DNA from: CBINFS01 sp966250015
Lineage (GTDB): Bacteria; Bacteroidota; Rhodothermia; Rhodothermales; DASSAV01
DNA: 64,000 nt
Assembly: GCA_966250015.1 (NCBI GenBank)
Contig: CBINFS010000002.1
Location: 124,001 to 188,000 of the forward strand
Direction: 5' to 3'
In this document: positions 42,280-50,628 of the stretch, in pieces
Numbering within the stretch: the first letter of the stretch is position 1
Layout of the letters: the number at the start of each line of letters is the position of its first letter
Notes under the pieces: model-generated
The model's input: the letters and a program-made list of their open reading frames with translations, nothing else
What the model was told of the DNA's origin: nothing
Database searches by the model: none
Program-made: the position numbers and the translations under genes

Positions 42280-45200
42280 TCATGCAATGACATTGCTTCC
42301 CGCTTCTTCGTATTCGCGTTCGACTTCGCGGTTGCCTGAGTCTTGACGGAACTCCTTGCGAAGCCGGAAGCCCTGTACGATGGCGTAGATCGCCGGGATC
42401 ATGATGAGCGTGTGGATGGTGGAGGTGACGAGCCCGCCGACCATCGGCGTTGCGATGGGCTTCATCACTTCGGAGCCGACCTCGGTGCCGAACATAACCG
42501 GCAGAAGGCCGATGATCGTGGTGAAGACGGTCATCAGCTTGGGCCGGACGCGGTCGACGGCGCCTTCTTCCAACGCGCGGTTGAGCTGCATCCGTGAGGT
42601 GAGCCGCCCTTCGTTTCGGAACCGTTTGATCGCCTCGTCGAGGTAGACGTGCATCACGACGCCGGTTTCGGCTGCAAGGCCGGCCACAGCGATCAGGCCA
42701 ACCCCGACGGCGATGCTCATGTTGAAGTCCAGCAGCACCATGAGCCAGACGGCCCCCACCAGCGCAAACGGCAACGGGACCATCAGGAGCAGGGCTTCAA
42801 CCGCGTTCCGGAAGTGGAGGAACAGCAGGATGAAGACGATTGCAAGCGTGAGCGGGATGAGGATCTGAAGGCGCCGGTTAGCGCGCTCCATGTACTCGAA
42901 CTGGCCGCTCCACTTGATCGAGTAGCCCGCCGGGAGGACGACCTGCTCGTTGACGGCGTCCTTCGCCCGCTGGACGTACGAGCCCAGGTCGGTGCCGTCC
43001 GTCAGGTCCACGTAGACCCATGCGTTGGGCCGTGCGTTCTCGCTTTTGATCATCGGCGGGCCTTCCACCAATCGAAGGTCGGCCAGCTGCCCGAGGGGGA
43101 CCTGCGCTCCTGATGGAGTCGGTACGAGCACGTTGCGCAGGCTCGTCAGGTCGTCGCGCAGGTCGCGCGGGTATCGAATGTTCACGGGGTATCGTTCGAG
43201 TCCTTCGACGGTCGTCGTCACGTTCATGCCCCCGATGGCCGACATGATGACGTCCTGTACGTCGCCGATGGAAAGCCCGTACCTTCCGGCTTCCTCACGG
43301 CGGATGTCGACGTCGAGGAACGAACCGCCCATGACCCGCTCGGCGTAGACGCTCAGCGTACCTTCAACCTGCCGAATCGCCGTTTCCACCTGCTTTCCGA
43401 TTTCCTCGAGGACCTTCAGGTCCGGGCCGGCGATCTTGATGCCTACCGGCGTCTTGATTCCAGTCGCCAGCATGTCGGTGCGTGTCTTGATCGGCATCGT
43501 CCAGGCGTTGGTCAGGCCGGGGATCTGGATCGCGGCATTCATCTCCTGCACGAGCTTCGTCTGGGTCATCCCCTCCCGCCATTCGGAGCGCGGTTTGAGC
43601 ACGATGACGGTCTCGATCATGTCGAGCGGAGCCGGATCGGTTGCTGTTTCAGCCCGCCCAACCTTGCCGAAGACGCTCTCGACCTCGGGAAAGCTCTTGA
43701 TGATGCGATCCGTTTGCTGAAGCAGCTCCTTCGCCTTCTGAGGCGAGATGCCCGGTAACGTCGTCGGCATGTAGAGGAGGTCGCCTTCGTTGAGCGTCGG
43801 CATGAACTCGCTGCCGATCTGCGGGAACGGGACGACGGTCGTGCCGAAAAGCATCCGCTGTATGGGCAATACGGTCAGGAACAGCAGGGAGAACCCGACC
43901 ACCAGCACCGGAACGGGGTTTCTCAGCGTACCCCTGATCAGCGGGCGGTACGTCTTGATGAACAGGCGCGAAATGGGATTCTGGCTTTCCGCCCGGATCT
44001 TTCCCTTGACGAAGATCACCATCAACGCAGGAACGATGGTCACAGAGAGGATCGAAGCGGCCGCCATCGCGAGGGTTTTCGTCAACGCAAGCGGAATGAA
44101 CATGCGGCCTTCGGCCTGCTCGAGCGAAAAGATCGGCAGAAAGCTGACCGTCACGATCAGGAGCGAGAAGAAGAGGCTCGGGCCGACTTCCTTTGCCGCT
44201 GCGAGCACCTCGTCGACCCTCTCGCGCCGATCCAGCTCTCTGCCCAGGCGTTCACGCGCCCTTTCGACGTGCTTGTGCGCGTTTTCGACCATCACCAGCG
44301 AAGCGTCCACCATCACGCCAATTGCGATGGCGATGCCGCCCAGGCTCATGATGTTGGCGTTGATGCCCATGAAGTACATCACAAGGAGTGAGATCAGAAT
44401 ACCGACCGGCACGGTCACGATGGCGACGAGGGCGCTTCGGACGTGCAGGAGGAAAAGCGCCACAACGAGCGCCACGACGAGCATCTCCTCCCAGATCTTG
44501 GTTTTCAGCGTATTGACGGCCCCCTGGATCAGTTCCGAGCGATCGTACTCAGTGACGACCTCCACACCGGGCGGGAGGCCAGGCTTCAGCTCCTCGATAC
44601 GCTCTTTCACCCGGTCGATTACCTTCTGCGCGTTTTCGCCGTACCGCATGACGACGATCCCGCCGACCACCTCCCCTTCGCCGTTTTTCTCCGCAATGCC
44701 GCGCCGTAGGTCAGGACCAAGCTGAACGGTGGCGACGTCGCCGATCGTGATGGCGGCGCCGGAAGCCGTCTGCTTCAGCGGGACGTTCCGAATGTCTTCG
44801 ACGCCCTCCAGGTAACCCTTGCCCCGGACGATGAATTCCTTCTCTCCGAACTCGAGGATTCGCCCGCCCACGTCCTGGTTGGAACGCTCGAGGGCCATTT
44901 TCACCGTGGAAAGCGGAATGCCGTAAGCCGAGAGCTTCTGGGGATCGACGACCACCTGGTACTGCTTCCTGAAACCGCCGATGGTGGCGACCTCCGACAC
45001 GCCGTCGAGCGATTGCAGCTCGTACTTGAGGAAGTAATCCTGTATCGATCGGAGCTGCGCGAGATCGTGCCGGCCTGTGCGGTCGACGAGCGAGTATTGA
45101 TAAACCCAGCCCACACCGGTTGCATCGGGGCCGAGCGCCGGCTTGACCCCCTCCGGTAGCTGGTTCGAAACGTAGTTGAGGTATTCGAGCACGCGGCTGC

Positions 45201-45519
45201 GCGCCCAGTACATGTCGGTGCCGTCTTCAAAGATGACGTAGACGTACGACATGCCGAACATGGAGTACCCGCGCACGGTCTTGGCGTAGGGCACTGAAAG
45301 CATCGCCGTCGTGAGGGGGTACGTGATCTGTTCCTCGACGATCTGCGGCCCCTGTCCTTCGTACTCGGTCCAGATGATCACCTGAACGTCCGAGAGGTCG
45401 GGTATCGCGTCGACGGGAGTATTATAGGTAGCCCACACCCCGGCCACGGCCACGATCACCGTCAATAGGACGACGAGCAGCCGGTTCTGCGCGCTCCAGG
45501 TTATGATTTTTTCCAACAT
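42280..45519 (-). CDS. cusA: CusA-type heavy-metal efflux RND pump
   Basis: A 1079-residue inner-membrane RND transporter of the CusA/CzcA group. It pumps monovalent or divalent metal ions out of the cell through a tripartite complex. There are twelve membrane segments in the RND pattern and two large periplasmic loops. CusA-type sequence runs (GDLLYMPTTLPGIS; RTDMLATGIKTPVGI) carry the methionines tied to Cu+/Ag+ relay. The proton-relay TM4 region holds GGIAIAIGVMVDASLV. It is the last gene of the operon after the TolC and CusB genes, 30 bp after cusB. Metal choice (Cu/Ag rather than Zn/Co) is a family-level call. Confidence 0.9.
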   Translation of the reverse strand: MLEKIITWSAQNRLLVVLLTVIVAVAGVWATYNTPVDAIPDLSDVQVIIWTEYEGQGPQIVEEQITYPLTTAMLSVPYAKTVRGYSMFGMSYVYVIFEDGTDMYWARSRVLEYLNYVSNQLPEGVKPALGPDATGVGWVYQYSLVDRTGRHDLAQLRSIQDYFLKYELQSLDGVSEVATIGGFRKQYQVVVDPQKLSAYGIPLSTVKMALERSNQDVGGRILEFGEKEFIVRGKGYLEGVEDIRNVPLKQTASGAAITIGDVATVQLGPDLRRGIAEKNGEGEVVGGIVVMRYGENAQKVIDRVKERIEELKPGLPPGVEVVTEYDRSELIQGAVNTLKTKIWEEMLVVALVVALFLLHVRSALVAIVTVPVGILISLLVMYFMGINANIMSLGGIAIAIGVMVDASLVMVENAHKHVERARERLGRELDRRERVDEVLAAAKEVGPSLFFSLLIVTVSFLPIFSLEQAEGRMFIPLALTKTLAMAAASILSVTIVPALMVIFVKGKIRAESQNPISRLFIKTYRPLIRGTLRNPVPVLVVGFSLLFLTVLPIQRMLFGTTVVPFPQIGSEFMPTLNEGDLLYMPTTLPGISPQKAKELLQQTDRIIKSFPEVESVFGKVGRAETATDPAPLDMIETVIVLKPRSEWREGMTQTKLVQEMNAAIQIPGLTNAWTMPIKTRTDMLATGIKTPVGIKIAGPDLKVLEEIGKQVETAIRQVEGTLSVYAERVMGGSFLDVDIRREEAGRYGLSIGDVQDVIMSAIGGMNVTTTVEGLERYPVNIRYPRDLRDDLTSLRNVLVPTPSGAQVPLGQLADLRLVEGPPMIKSENARPNAWVYVDLTDGTDLGSYVQRAKDAVNEQVVLPAGYSIKWSGQFEYMERANRRLQILIPLTLAIVFILLFLHFRNAVEALLLMVPLPFALVGAVWLMVLLDFNMSIAVGVGLIAVAGLAAETGVVMHVYLDEAIKRFRNEGRLTSRMQLNRALEEGAVDRVRPKLMTVFTTIIGLLPVMFGTEVGSEVMKPIATPMVGGLVTSTIHTLIMIPAIYAIVQGFRLRKEFRQDSGNREVEREYEEAGSNVIA

Positions 45520-45549
45520 GGCTCTGTACCAATCTGAGGGTTCCGGAGG

Positions 45550-47187
45550 TCACGACCTGACGAGGATGGTGCTTTTGAACATGTCCATTCCGCAGGCGAA
45601 CGTGAACGAGCCCGATTCGGTCGGGGTAAACTCGATCGCAACCTCCTGATTGAGCGGCAGGGGTGTCGGCTCGATGCCGAAATCGGGGATCTGGACCTCC
45701 GTGGCGCAGGTCTGGTCGGTGATCCGTTTGAAGATCAGTCGTGCAGGCACACCCGCTTTCAGAGTCAGGTTTGACGGTTCGAAGCCTTTCGGCCCACCGG
45801 CAGTGATGTATACCTCCTGCACCCCGCTCCGTACTTGCGACTCAGCGTGACCGTCGTGGCTTTGTGGTGGTGTACTGCCGTGGTTGTGGCCGGCGGCCAT
45901 CGCGCCGATGGCGCTCTTGAGACGGGCCTCCGAGTCGATCAGGAACTGAGCGCTCGTGACCACTTCTTCGCCGCCTTCCAGACCGGAGAGGATCTGGATT
46001 TTTCCGTCGGCCTCCACACCCGTCGTGACCTCGACCGGACGGAAGCGGCCGTCACCGAGTGCAAGGATGACCGTGCTGGCCTCACCCGATCGGATGACGG
46101 CTTCGGCCGGCACGACGGGCATCGGCTCCGCACGTTTGCCCACGAGCGTGACCGTGGCGTACATGCCCGGTTTGAAGCGCAAGCCGGGGTTTGGAAGCGT
46201 CACGCGGGCCTTTACGACGCGCGTCGACGGATCGAGGGTGTCGTAGATGTAGTCGACTCGGCCGGTGGTCTTCACTCCGGGCTCGTAGGGTAGCTCGACG
46301 CTGGCCGTCGTGCCGCGCTCAACCCATCCCAGGTCCTGCTCGTAGACGTCGACCATCAACCAAACCCTCGACAGGTCGGCGATTTCGAAGAGCGTCTCGC
46401 CGGGCATCACGTTCTGCCCTTCGAAGACGTTTTTCATGATCACCGTTCCGCCTGCGGGGGCGTAAAGGGTGAGGGTCCGGCTGGGCTGCCCCGTTTCTTC
46501 GAGCTTTTGGATCTGCTCGTCCGAGACGTCCCAGTAGCCGAGCCGGCGGCGCGCCGCATCGAGGAGGCGGGCCGCATCCTGGGCCGCCGGGCCGCTCTGC
46601 ATCCGCTGTGCGTTGCGATAGGCGAGCAAGTACTCTTCCTGAGTCGAAACGAGATCGGGGCTGTACAGCTCGAGGAGCGGCTGTCCTTTTTTAACCCGCG
46701 CGCCGTCGTATTCGACGAACAGTTTTTCGACCCATCCGCCTACCTTCAGGGATACCGCTACGCGGGACGACTCGTCGGATTCGAAGACGCCCGTGGTGCG
46801 TACGGTTCGGGCGAGCGGCTCGACGGCTACGGTCGCCGTGCGGACGCCGATGTTCTGGATGGTAACCGGGTCGATCTTGACCACGCCTTCCTCCTGGCCG
46901 TCGACCCGTACCGGGGTCAGCTCCATGCCACATATCGGGCAGAGACCGGGCTCGTCCTGGACGATTTGCGGGTGCATGCCGTCCTGGTAGACGATCCCGT
47001 CGCCGTTTTTATCGAATGCGGCGAGCCCACCCGTAGCAGGTGTTGCCTGTGTTGCATGGTCGTGTTCACGATTATTCGAGGCAACGGCCTCTTCCGAGCT
47101 TCCGGAGCGAAAGATGAAGTAACCGCCGGCTGCGACCAGCAAAGCCAGCAGGACGATGGAAGCGATTAGTTTGATGGATTTATCCAT
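45550..47187 (-). CDS. cusB: CusB-type efflux adaptor with C-terminal cupredoxin domain
   Basis: A 545-residue periplasmic adaptor linking CusA to the outer-membrane channel. The N-terminal membrane anchor (about residues 8-27) leads into a His-rich stretch and a heavy-metal-binding domain (MHPQIVQDEP; CPICGMELTP with C83 and C86). The RND adaptor core follows, with barrel-sandwich and beta-barrel. Residues 455-545 form an extra cupredoxin-like domain (GGPKGFEPSNLTLKAG; TCATEVQIPDFG; FTFACGMDMF), with Cys and Met suited to copper. A His-rich linker (GHNHGSTPP; SHDGHAES) joins the two. That C-terminal fusion is an uncommon extension of CusB. Confidence 0.9.
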   Translation of the reverse strand: MDKSIKLIASIVLLALLVAAGGYFIFRSGSSEEAVASNNREHDHATQATPATGGLAAFDKNGDGIVYQDGMHPQIVQDEPGLCPICGMELTPVRVDGQEEGVVKIDPVTIQNIGVRTATVAVEPLARTVRTTGVFESDESSRVAVSLKVGGWVEKLFVEYDGARVKKGQPLLELYSPDLVSTQEEYLLAYRNAQRMQSGPAAQDAARLLDAARRRLGYWDVSDEQIQKLEETGQPSRTLTLYAPAGGTVIMKNVFEGQNVMPGETLFEIADLSRVWLMVDVYEQDLGWVERGTTASVELPYEPGVKTTGRVDYIYDTLDPSTRVVKARVTLPNPGLRFKPGMYATVTLVGKRAEPMPVVPAEAVIRSGEASTVILALGDGRFRPVEVTTGVEADGKIQILSGLEGGEEVVTSAQFLIDSEARLKSAIGAMAAGHNHGSTPPQSHDGHAESQVRSGVQEVYITAGGPKGFEPSNLTLKAGVPARLIFKRITDQTCATEVQIPDFGIEPTPLPLNQEVAIEFTPTESGSFTFACGMDMFKSTILVRS

Positions 47188-47216
47188 GGTAGTGCCAGAT
47201 TCAGGTAGGGGTGAGC

Positions 47217-48512
47217 CTATTTCAGTGCGGTCAGCGTCGCGAGGTCGTCGATCGATTCGACGCCGAGGACGCGTTCGAGCCGCGCGATGGTGGTGAGATA
47301 CCGTACGAGCTCGTCCTCGTACCCGGTGCTCAGGTCGAAAAGCATGCGTTGGGCGTCGAGCAGGTCGAGGAAATCCGTGCGTCCCGTCGTGTAGGCGCTC
47401 AGGGTCGAGGCGAGCGTCGTCTCGGCCTGTGGCACGAGTGTGTTCTGGAACAGGTCGAGGCGGCGTTTCTGCTCGCGAAGGCGCGTTACGAGGTCGCCGA
47501 TCTGCGTTCGGAGAGACGTTTCGATTTCTTCACGGCGGGCGGCGACCTGCGCCTGCTGCAGGCGTGCCTCTTCGAGCCCGGCCTTCAGCCGGCTACGCTG
47601 AAGGGGGATTTTTACCATGACACCGGCCATGAGACCGTCGAGCCGGTCGGCCGGCATGCCCCCAAAACCGGGCTCGGAGTATTCGAGCATGACCCCGAAG
47701 TCAGGCTTGAATGCCTTCCTGGCGAGCTCGACCTCGGCGCCGGCGCGTTCCTGGGCAGCATCGAGGGCATCGACTTCGGGACGCCGGTCGAGTGCGAGGG
47801 CCAGCAGCGCCGCTTCGTCGAATTCCGGAATATGAGGGGTTTCAACCGTTACGGCCGCTGCAAACGACGCTGCGTCGGGCCGGTTAAGAACACGGGCGAG
47901 CATCTCGGCCGTCGTGCGGTGCTGCTCGGAGAGGTCGTACGCGATGCCGGAGAGCGTATTTTTTTCGAGCTGAGCCTTCAGGATGGCCTGCTGCATCCCG
48001 GTGCCCACCGCATACTGCACCGATGCCACCTCTTCGAAGTCCTTTAGCTGCTCCTGGAAGGCTTTCACAAGCGACGCCTGTCGCTGGATGCGGTACAGCT
48101 CGTAGTACGCCAGTTTTGCCTCGAGGAGGAGGTCCTGTTCGTACGCGCGGGTTTCATAGGAGGCCACCTCGGCGCTGAGGTCAGCGATACGTCCGGCCAG
48201 ATCGAGCGTGCCGGGATATGGGATGGGTTGCTCGACCCGCCACTGGGTACCCAACCGGCCGCTTACCATCACGCTGGCAACGGGATCGGGCAGGGCTCTC
48301 GCCTGTGCCCCGCGTTGGCCGAGCATTTCGGCTTCCAGCCGGGAAGCCCTCAAGCCAGGGTTGTTCTGCCGGATTTCCTCCAACAGGTCGGACAGCTCGA
48401 GCCGGATGGCCGCAGACGAGTCGCTAGGCTGGGCAAAGGATGCCTGCCGGAGAGCGGCTCCGGCGACGAGTACCACCAACAGGGCGGTACGCCGGAAAAA
48501 TGACATGTTCAT
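47217..48512 (-). CDS. TolC family outer membrane efflux protein
   Basis: A 431-residue outer-membrane factor completing the tripartite metal pump. The signal peptide (RRTALLVVLVAGAALRQAS ending FAQ) is followed by two long coiled-coil repeats of the TolC fold (LLEEIRQNNPGLRASRLEAE; YELYRIQRQASLVKAFQEQL). The gene is 29 bp upstream of cusB, clearly one operon. A long inverted repeat lies just before its start. Cu/Ag export is inferred from the two other genes. Confidence 0.9.
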   Translation of the reverse strand: MNMSFFRRTALLVVLVAGAALRQASFAQPSDSSAAIRLELSDLLEEIRQNNPGLRASRLEAEMLGQRGAQARALPDPVASVMVSGRLGTQWRVEQPIPYPGTLDLAGRIADLSAEVASYETRAYEQDLLLEAKLAYYELYRIQRQASLVKAFQEQLKDFEEVASVQYAVGTGMQQAILKAQLEKNTLSGIAYDLSEQHRTTAEMLARVLNRPDAASFAAAVTVETPHIPEFDEAALLALALDRRPEVDALDAAQERAGAEVELARKAFKPDFGVMLEYSEPGFGGMPADRLDGLMAGVMVKIPLQRSRLKAGLEEARLQQAQVAARREEIETSLRTQIGDLVTRLREQKRRLDLFQNTLVPQAETTLASTLSAYTTGRTDFLDLLDAQRMLFDLSTGYEDELVRYLTTIARLERVLGVESIDDLATLTALK

Positions 48513-48520
48513 GTCGGGCT

Positions 48521-48618
48521 GAATGATTCGTAGGGTTCAACGGATAGGCCGGGGCGGGGCGTACTTAGCCGGCGCACCCAGGCTTTCACGCTTGGAGAAC
48601 GGCCCTACGAATCAATTC
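48521..48618. repeat. Long inverted repeat in the cus-type operon
   Basis: The arms GAATGATTCGTAGGG (48521-48535) and CCCTACGAATCAATTC (48603-48618) are complementary over 15 bp with one bulged base, enclosing a 67-base GC-rich loop. The right arm overlaps the stop codon of the Cys-rich exported protein gene; the left arm ends 9 bp before the TolC start codon. In the operon RNA it would form a hairpin between the two genes. It could tune expression of the pump genes, or be a small mobile-element remnant. The pairing is seen; the role is inferred. Confidence 0.6.
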
Positions 48619-49025
48619 AGGAATGAACAGAGATAGGCCTGACGGGCATTGGAATGAAATGGAAGAGGTACAATGCCGGGCGAGTGTCCTCCTGCCGGGG
48701 CATTACCTCTCAGCGCAACGTCCAGCGTAGCCGGGAGGGTGGCGACGCGTGACGAATGTGAGTCTTTGCCGGTAGGTGACACTACCGGTACGGCGCCGGC
48801 TTCCGTAGCCACACCAAGCTCACAGCAGCAGCTAATCGGGAGGGGTGTGACGGGGTCATCCTTCGGGTCGGTCTCGTGACCGGCGCCGTGGCACGGCGCA
48901 CTTTCCTTTTCTGCTGAATCCATCCACGCACACCAGTCCACGGCCACCGGTGCGGCTCCGGAAACGATCAGACCGTACAGGACCAGAATCGTAAACAGGC
49001 GAGTGGTGCGGAAAATGGAAAGCAT
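48612..49025 (-). CDS. Cys/His-rich exported protein, first gene of the efflux operon
   Basis: A 137-residue protein from the ATG at 49025 with an N-terminal hydrophobic segment (FTILVLYGLIVSGAAPVAVD) that acts as signal peptide or anchor. The mature part has possible metal ligands: C32, C45, H46, H50 and the run C66-C68 (ISCCCELG). No family is recognised, but small proteins like this often precede copper-export genes. A longer frame up to 49121 is open but gives a worse signal peptide. It is 99 bp upstream of the TolC gene, with the inverted repeat between. A periplasmic metal-binding role is inferred. Confidence 0.65.
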   Translation of the reverse strand: MLSIFRTTRLFTILVLYGLIVSGAAPVAVDWCAWMDSAEKESAPCHGAGHETDPKDDPVTPLPISCCCELGVATEAGAVPVVSPTGKDSHSSRVATLPATLDVALRGNAPAGGHSPGIVPLPFHSNARQAYLCSFLN

Positions 49026-49171
49026 TCGGAATACACTGCCGTGGTTTTCCGTGAGTACGCTACATGGTAAGATATCGATCCATATAGGACAAAAAAGACT
49101 TATTCTTTCTGAAGATTTCAAGAACCGACGTGGTATCGTCTAACAGCTCATATGGGGTGTCCCCCGAACGT

Positions 49172-49909
49172 TCAGTCACTCTTCTTTCGGCCGTCCAGCC
49201 ACGATTCGAGCACCGTTCGGTGATGGAAGTACTTACAGTACGAGCAGCCGGACGATGGAGCGGGCGGTTCGGGCCGGGAGAGGAAGTTGACGACGCTCGA
49301 TAGAAAGCGCGCAAAGGCCTCGTCCTTTCTTTCAATCGGAATCCACTGCGTGCGGAGCCGGAAGCGGGACTCTTCGCCGGGGACGTATTGCTCCAGATCC
49401 ACGGGATCGAGGCAGAGGATGCCCATGTGGCTAATGGGAGCCCTGCAAAGCTCACCCGGCGCCGCCTGCTCCAGCGCCCATGCATAGGCGTGCAGCTGCC
49501 GCGCATACTTTTTTACGTGGTCGTCCGAAATCGACGTCGTCTTGTAATCGATGATCCCCCACGTGTCGTCGTCGAACTGGACGATGTGGTCGAGGCGGCC
49601 GTAAAGGAAGCAACGCTGGTCCGTACCGGGCAGGTCGAGTGGGCGGGACTTCACCCACGTCTCATAGCCGAGGCAGCGGCCGGTCGGAAGGTCGGGCGAG
49701 AGGGTCGAGGGGCAACGACCCATAAAGTGATGCTGCAAAAGGGCGTGATACCGCTCGAAAACAGTGGGGAAAGGCAGCGTAGGCCGCTGTAACCCGTGAC
49801 GCGCCTGTATCCAGAAACAGCGCCTGCAATCGTCCGGCAGGAAAGACAACATTGACGGCGTTAGCTTGAACGGGCTTCCTTCCCTGTAGACGTATCTGTG
49901 TTGAGGCAT
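49172..49909 (-). CDS. RecB-type PD-(D/E)XK nuclease with CxxC pairs
   Basis: A 245-residue protein from the ATG at 49909. The nuclease motif is GRLDH (D107) then GIIDYKT (D121, K123), followed by the RecB-family Gln motif RQLHAYAWAL (Q138). Paired cysteines CRRC (28, 31) and CSYC (222, 225) frame the domain. Such an N- and C-terminal cysteine set in Cas4/AddB relatives holds a [4Fe-4S] cluster. No helicase or Cas gene is nearby, so it is a stand-alone member, possibly for DNA end processing. A longer frame to 49990 is open but lacks family support. It diverges from fdxA. Confidence 0.8.
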   Translation of the reverse strand: MPQHRYVYREGSPFKLTPSMLSFLPDDCRRCFWIQARHGLQRPTLPFPTVFERYHALLQHHFMGRCPSTLSPDLPTGRCLGYETWVKSRPLDLPGTDQRCFLYGRLDHIVQFDDDTWGIIDYKTTSISDDHVKKYARQLHAYAWALEQAAPGELCRAPISHMGILCLDPVDLEQYVPGEESRFRLRTQWIPIERKDEAFARFLSSVVNFLSRPEPPAPSSGCSYCKYFHHRTVLESWLDGRKKSD

Positions 49910-49967
49910 GATGAGACCGGCGAGGAAAGTTTGACTCGATAGAGTATAGCTCCCGCCCTGCAAATGA

Positions 49968-49986
49968 TCGGACGTTTCACGTCCGA
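49968..49986. promoter_or_regulatory. 8-bp inverted repeat with 3-base spacer
   Basis: TCGGACGT (49968-49975), TTC and ACGTCCGA (49979-49986) are a perfect inverted repeat in the divergent region between the nuclease gene and fdxA. A regulator dimer could bind it, or it may form a short RNA hairpin in the nuclease leader. No family was recognised. Confidence 0.35.
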
Positions 49987-50195
49987 CCACGTCCGCCGTT
50001 CAACTGTAATATCGCTCCTGCCGGTAATCGTACCAAGGGATGCGGGGGTATAATGGTGTCCCTCAGTCGAACTCCGGCAACTGCAACTGTGAGAATTGAT
50101 GCACGTGAAAAAAAGATCGAACTTGATAAAGGAATCGTTCACTGCTACATTCCACCTGACATTGAACTCATCATTTCTACATAGAGGGAATTGCC

Positions 50196-50546
50196 ATGCC
50201 TTACGTCGTAGCCGAACCTTGCATCAACTGCAAGTACACCGACTGCGTGGAAGTTTGCCCGGTGGATTGCTTCTACGAAGGGCCGAACTTTCTTGCCATC
50301 CATCCCGACGAGTGCATCGATTGCAATGCGTGTGTACCGGTCTGTCCGACTGAGGCAATCTTTGCGGATGACGAGCTACCCGAAAAGTGGCAGCACTACA
50401 CCGAATGGAATGCCTATCTGGCCGAACAGTGGCGTGACCTCGGGTATAACATCACCGAGAAAAAGGAGCCGCTCGAAGATGCGGAAGAGTGGAAGACCCG
50501 AGAGAAATCCGAACAGGACATTCTTACCTGGGAAACCGGCGAGTAA
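50196..50546 (+). CDS. fdxA: Seven-iron ferredoxin family protein
   Basis: A 116-residue FdxA-type ferredoxin, an electron carrier with one [3Fe-4S] and one [4Fe-4S] cluster. The cysteines are C9, C12, C17, C21 and C25 in the first half (EPCINCKYTDCVEVCPVD) and C40, C43, C46 and C50 in the second (ECIDCNACVPVCP). The C-terminal extension (DELPEKWQHY...) is typical of FdxA. A strong terminator follows 20 bp after the stop. GAGGGA lies close upstream of the ATG (about 50183-50188), a good ribosome site. Confidence 0.95.
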   Translation: MPYVVAEPCINCKYTDCVEVCPVDCFYEGPNFLAIHPDECIDCNACVPVCPTEAIFADDELPEKWQHYTEWNAYLAEQWRDLGYNITEKKEPLEDAEEWKTREKSEQDILTWETGE

Positions 50547-50566
50547 TCGACCTTTGTTGCATAAAG

Positions 50567-50603
50567 AAAGCCGTACCAGGTCGCGCCCGGTACGGCTTTT
50601 TTT
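50567..50603 (+). terminator. Rho-independent terminator after fdxA
   Basis: An 11-bp perfect stem AAAGCCGTACC (50567-50577) / GGTACGGCTTT (50589-50599) with an 11-base loop runs into TTTTTTT (50597-50603). The 5' A-run also makes it usable from the minus strand, where ahcY ends at 50629. Confidence 0.92.
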
Positions 50604-50628
50604 GTGACACTTTCCGATTACCTTCTGA

